Positions 59,401-64,000 of a stretch of 64,000 nt of DNA are shown piece after piece (the first letter of the stretch is position 1; the number at the start of each line of letters is the position of its first letter). A program made the position numbers and the translations under genes. This DNA comes from Leptodontidium sp. MPI-SDFR-AT-0119 (Eukaryota; Ascomycota; Leotiomycetes; Helotiales; Leptodontidiaceae), in NCBI GenBank assembly GCA_020726505.1, contig JAHLEZ010000036.1, positions 471,458 through 535,457 of the forward strand. The letters are read 5' to 3'. Under the pieces are notes generated by a model that was not told the origin of the DNA, searched no databases, and saw only the letters and a list, made by a program, of their open reading frames with translations.

Positions 59401-62400
59401 ATCATTAGTTTAACGTCTAACTCTTAAATAGAAAGTGTAAACTATATAATTAACTAGCGGCAGTGAGTAAGTTCGATAGTTAAGGCTAATATAGTAGCGG
59501 CTTTCTCTCGCTCTTAGTTTCTTTAATTAATTAAGGTATTAATCTCTTAAAGAGTCACTACGAATATCTTATTTCTAGACTTTTATTTTATTAATATATA
59601 AAACGTTATAGCGCTAATCGAGAAGATCTTAATAATTAGACGTTAACGAGCTTTCTTACGTTACTTTATAATTAGTAACTTATCTCGTAATTAAGGAGAA
59701 GAAGTTAGGGAAGGAGGAGCTTTTATAGTCGAGTCGTGTACGAGAGAGAGTTATATTTATATATTCTAAAGTAAATTAGTATAGTCCTTAATATATATTC
59801 TGCGCGTGAAAGAAGTAAATTAGGGGGAGTTAGTTTAGTCTCGGGGGTATAAAAGCTTAGTGGTTCTTTCTTTTAGCTTAGTAACTTTTATTTAAGCTAG
59901 TTTAGTTAAAATATATATATTATCTAATTATGGGGACGGTTATATATATTAACTAGGCTAGTTATTCGACATACTTCTTAGTTAAAGTAGAGAACTATTA
60001 GTAACAAAGTGCGCGCGCTTTTTAGGCTTTATTATATGTCGCACTTATTAATATAAGAGCTCTATAATATATAAAAGATTAATAATAGAGGTAAGTTTAA
60101 TAGTAGTACTAATATTAGAGATTAATTAAGGGTAATACTATATACTTAAAAGGCGCGGATCTAAGTATTTCTGACTCTTAGAGATTAACATAGAATTTAT
60201 TATTAGCGTAACTTCTCTAATTAAAACAGTGGCGCGGCTACTTCTAAAGGCTACTATATATTTCGAAACGAAATATTTATCGGAGGGTATAATAAGAGAA
60301 GAAAGTAAGGAATACGTAAGGAGTTTTATACTTAAAACAGGAAGGAAAGAAGAAGTAAACGAAGTACTAAGTGTTAAAGAAATAGGGGGGTAAATTTCCT
60401 TTACTAGCGCCGTGGGCTCGACTCCGGGGAAGTATAAATTCTCGACTTTATACTTTTGGCACGACTATAACGGGTTTCCCTGATCTTTCTTTCTACGACT
60501 TACGGTAGTCTCACTAGCGGAGATTCTAAGTAAGTGTAGACTTAATAACTGTGTATCTATAGATTTTACATTTTTAGTATTCGACATAATTCAACTATAT
60601 TACGTGAGGTGCTAAGTTCGATTTTCTATTAATATAATCACTAGTTTTCTAAACTTAGTAATAATCAAGGAGTTAGTAATAATAAGTTCTAGGGCAATTA
60701 AGGAAGTGAAGGAGTTATTAACGTATATTCCGTCTTTTTAATTTAATCGTGAAAGAAAATATATTATAAAACTAATATATATCACAGAATCGGCACTATT
60801 AGTAAGGCAAGACACACGTTTGTCTTATATAACTCAGTAATATCGAGGGAGAGCGGTGGGGGTGTACTTTGTAGTGTCTATTATATTTATACTTAGTATA
60901 AAGTTTAAAAGTAGTAAATCGATTATCGAAGTCGACTCGGGAAGTTAGGGATCACGGCGGCTCTAAGATTCACGTAACTTAGCGTCTTTATACTTAGCGT
61001 TACACTAGTAGCGTTAGTAAATCTTATATACTCGTAAGTCTCAGACTTTAATTAACTTACTATAACTTATTATTAAGGGGTAGTCCAATAGTTAGATAAG
61101 CCCTCGTTTAGTAGTATTTAAGAGTACTTCGTAATACTCTAACTATAATCTTCTAATAATTACTCTATAGTTTCTTAAGTAAGTAATTAAAAAGGGAGTA
61201 AATGACTATAAACACTTGTCAACTATTAAATTTAACGTAGTATAGTAGTTAATAATCTAACTAGTTCGACTATTAAATCCTTTAATAAGGACAAGTAAAA
61301 GTAGTAAGTAAATTAAAGGTTTTAAAAAGAAAGAAAGAGACTTTAAAAGAAAGTAATTAATAAAATAATAATTATTAACTTTAAAATTAAGAAGTGCGGG
61401 CAGTTTATACGTAAGTCTATTCTTAGAGAAAGCGATATAAGTAGTAAGTATTAGTCTACTAAGAAGCTTCGTAAGATTAAGATATTATATATCTCGTATT
61501 ATGCCTAAGAAGGAGCCTTTTCTTAGGCTAAGTCTTTTACTTATAAAGTAAGTTCCTTCACTAGTAAGTTATTATTATCGTTTATAGCTTAACTATTAGA
61601 CATAAGACTATTGTCGTCGGCGCTTACTTTTATCTTATTAACACAGGAGGTATAACTACGACTAGGGGGTCTCTAAGAGAAATGCCGTAGGGTATTTACT
61701 AGTGTTTAGGCACGAGGTATATTAGTTTATATAGAGATTTATTAACTTAAGGGTTAATTAGTCTCTCGTCACTAAGACGAAGAAGTAGTAAAAGCTTAAA
61801 GTGACTTTCTTATAGTCCCTAAGAAGATATTAACTTAAGACTAAGGGTAGGAATTTATACTTATTACTAAGGGGCCAAAGTAACTAATGTAAATAATACT
61901 CTTTATAATTTATCCTTAGTCCTCCGCTTAAACTACTTTTATATACTCTTTTAGAGTTCTAGCTCTCTAATACTCATAGAACAGTTACTTACGTAGGCGG
62001 GATAAGAGCTTATCTTATAAGTCTATTTTAAGGATTAACTTATTAGTTACGTCGCCTTAGTTAGTAAGAATCTTAAACTATTAGTAAAAGTCTTAAAAGG
62101 TTTATCTTATAACTTTTATCTTTAATATAAAGTAGAGGTTACGCGCTATTTGTTACTTATAAGGGTTAATTAAGAATTTGACGACTTAATTAACTAAGTC
62201 GAGCGAATTTATAATATTTTTATTATCGTTAAGTATTAAGAACAAGAAAAAGGGTTTTAAGAACGTACAAGTTATTCCTTTTATTTATATAAGTAACTAG
62301 TTCTTTTAGTAATTGTCGTCGACAAAGTATTTATCGTACTAATATAAGGCGTTTTAGACTTAGACTTCTTATAAACGTGAATTATAGTTAATACTATCCG

Positions 62401-63177
62401 AGAGTTTATTATAAAAGTTAGGGATCTTCTCGATTCGTGAGGCCGTAGACATTTAAGATAACCTAGGGAAAGAGAGGGAATAACGACGTGAGATACGAGG
62501 AGGTCAGTAGCCATCATCGCTATCGTCGTCTAATAGTCCACTAAGACTAAAAGTAAGGGCATTCTATGTTAGTCGTACCTTATAAGGAGACTTAAGAATA
62601 GGAGTTTCCTTAATAATAAGTTAAAGGGATTTACTAGACTAAAAGGTTATAAACTTACTAATAGACTTATAGTTCCTAAAGTCGCTAAGGGGCCGCTATA
62701 TATATAAGGTAGCCCTTAATATACTTGTCTCCGCTCGGCTTTTAGCCAGTTATTCCTTTAGAAGGCGGAATCGCTGTTTTAAGTCTGTCTTTATAAGTGT
62801 GTCTTAAAGTATAATATTAATAGTATGTGAAGGACTACTAGGGGGTATAGAAAAAGAAGTAAACGATATATTAAGTTTTGTTATAAAAGTAACTTTTAGC
62901 TTGACTTATCGAGTAAGGGGTAAGTCTCTAGTAAAGAGAGGTTATTGACTTCGTCGAGTAAAGGCAGAAGTCGAAAAAGAAAAGGAGGGGATAGTTAGCG
63001 GAGTGATTATCGACTTCGCTATTAATAGAGGTTTAGATGTTACTATTCGTTAAGCTACAAGGCTTAGTATAAGCCTTTCTTATATTTGAGCTTCTAGGTC
63101 GTAACTACTTATAAGAGAATTAAGGGGCGAGGGATATTTACTGTCTTCTTAGACGTAGAGAAAAGAGTTATAGATAA
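59401..63177 (-). pseudogene. GypB-2 gag to protease region (decayed)
   Basis: Position between 5' LTR and RT makes this gag and protease. A readable gag-like run lies at about 62390-62520 (DDDSDDGY, then ISRRYSLSFPRLS) and onwards to 62200. A stretch near 61350-61480 may be the nucleocapsid/protease junction, but I cannot assign a zinc knuckle or Asp site with confidence. The open stretches 62281-62517 and 63109-63321 are partly out-of-frame; the latter is the LTR itself. Confidence 0.6.
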
Positions 63178-63424
63178 TGTGACGCTTACTCTAAAAAGAC
63201 GGTAATCACGTGTAACTGACGCCTCACATATTAATATAAGACATATGACGATATTAAGTATTAACTTAGAATCTATAACTATAAAAGAAAGAAGGTAAGG
63301 AAAAAAGAAGTTTATATACAAGAGATTAGTATGCCTAACACTATGATAATCTCGGTACGTCCCGATTAGGCAGTACTAAGTGGAGCCGGTGGAAATGAGG
63401 CTCTAGGCAGCGACGGTCGTCACA
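63178..63424 (-). repeat. GypB-2 LTR (right, 5' LTR)
   Basis: 247 bp, pair of 56035-56281; followed by the CGATT duplication. Confidence 0.95.
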
Positions 63425-64000
63425 CGATTAGGGAACTAGAGGGCAAGAGCGAACTAAGTATATAAAAGCTAGTTAGTACACTTTTGCGCGATATAACACT
63501 GTTAGAATCGTCGGTCCTTACTATAGTAGTCACAGATACGAGAAGGTTTTGAGGGAAGCACATAAGGGAAAAGTCAACGTCAACTAATAAATAAAGGACT
63601 TCTTAAAAGCTTATAAGAATGCTAAAGCGTACGATATACCTAAAGTCAAGGGCACTGTGGCTTTAAAGAAGTGGCTACGTGCTGTGGGAGCTCATATGCA
63701 CCCTGACTAGGCAAATCCTATCTTTAGCACGGTTTATACGCGACAATTAACTTAAAAGGAGTATGATTTTACTCTTAATAATTACATTTAAGTACTCCCT
63801 GGCATAGACCAAGAGCACACTATATTTAGGAAGCCTAGGCGTCAAGGAGGGGGTGGTAGTTAATACTCAACCCTTAGGGGAATAGACGATAGTGCGTCAG
63901 GCGTAAGATCTAGTAGATCTCGCTCTCGCGGCCAAGGTAACTTATACTTATGCGGCATGAACAGTAAGCACTTCTTTAAGCCGCTTAAGTGCTAGAGACT
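63425..64000 (+). pseudogene. CopA-2 gag, cut by window end
   Basis: gag continues: KGKVNVNXXIKDFLKAYKNA (63570-63625), LPGIDQEHTIF (63796-63830), SGVRSSRSRSRGQGN (63898-63945) and a knuckle-like CGMNSKHFFKPLKC (63950-63990). It is better preserved than CopA-1, with isolated TAG/TAA. Confidence 0.8.

Larger units (their letters stand above)
56035..63424 (-). mobile_element. GypB-2: complete gypsy chromovirus inside CopA-2
   Basis: 247 bp LTRs at 56035-56281 and 63178-63424 (TGTGACG...ACA) with a perfect duplication CGATT (56030-56034 and 63425-63429). Coding is minus strand. A run of nine C at 56285-56293 is the polypurine tract. Total 7390 bp, a normal size for a gypsy chromovirus. Confidence 0.95.
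55323..64000 (+). mobile_element. CopA-2: second CopA copy, split by GypB-2, cut by window end
   Basis: Leader and gag 55323-56034 and 63425-64000 align with 27909-28475 and 35266-36150 and are less mutated. The interruption is GypB-2 with duplication CGATT. The remainder lies beyond the window. Confidence 0.9.

Noticed and set aside
63109..63321. 70-codon minus-strand ORF
   Set aside because: Covers mainly the GypB-2 LTR; the homologous ORF at 23690-23911 covers GypB-1's LTR. Shared because the LTR is shared, not because of a gene.

Overview
The window looks like a transposon graveyard from a filamentous (probably ascomycete) fungus. I find no host gene, tRNA or rRNA gene. Almost every base that can be assigned belongs to a transposable element. 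Most of these are soaked in C-to-T and G-to-A changes of the repeat-induced point mutation (RIP) type: CAA, CAG and TGG codons have become TAA or TAG, while CpG is still common. Small 46-54 bp introns (GT...CTAAC...AG) in one transposase, chromodomain-bearing gypsy elements, Fot1/pogo, piggyBac and copia families all fit a fungus. Family names used below (CopA, GypA, TcA and so on) are local labels of mine.

Layout. 1-400 is a gypsy gag fragment that runs off the left edge. About 1000-23330 is one copia element, CopC (+ strand). It is cut by TcA-1 (2467-6600), a MITE (8466-9001), the gypsy element GypC (9419-17948, itself split by a piggyBac-like element at 13099-15152) and PogoA (18009-21336). 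23729-26955 is a truncated gypsy element, GypB-1, abutting a GypA-type LTR (26956-27257). 27706-55322 is a second copia element, CopA (+ strand). It is interrupted by GypA-1 (28476-35265, which carries a solo LTR at 31682-31972), a second solo LTR (35321-35482), TcA-2 (39665-43990), a small gag-only LTR element (44043-45831) and a third copia element, CopB (46930-54452, itself split by PogoB at 52118-53906). The LTR at 55126-55322 is followed directly by the leader and gag of a second CopA copy. That copy is interrupted by a complete GypB-2 (56035-63424) and runs off the right edge.

Most boundaries rest on target-site duplications and terminal repeats read directly from the sequence: TA for TcA, PogoA, PogoB and the piggyBac-like element; 5 bp for LTR elements (GGAGA, CTCGC, AAACT, CGATT, CGGCT, GTATA); 8 bp for the MITE. 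Removing each insertion rejoins the interrupted reading frame of its host. Nesting reaches three levels in three places (CopA>CopB>PogoB, CopA>GypA>solo LTR, CopC>GypC>piggyBac).

No gene here is plainly functional. The best preserved are the TcA-1 transposase (six exons or more, three RIP-type stops seen) and the piggyBac-like transposase (all three catalytic aspartates visible). The items most worth a second look are the TcA family with its very long D-to-E spacing, a piggyBac-type transposase with an apparent TA rather than TTAA duplication, the tandem CopA copies sharing one LTR, and two solo LTRs that have escaped mutation inside heavily mutated hosts.
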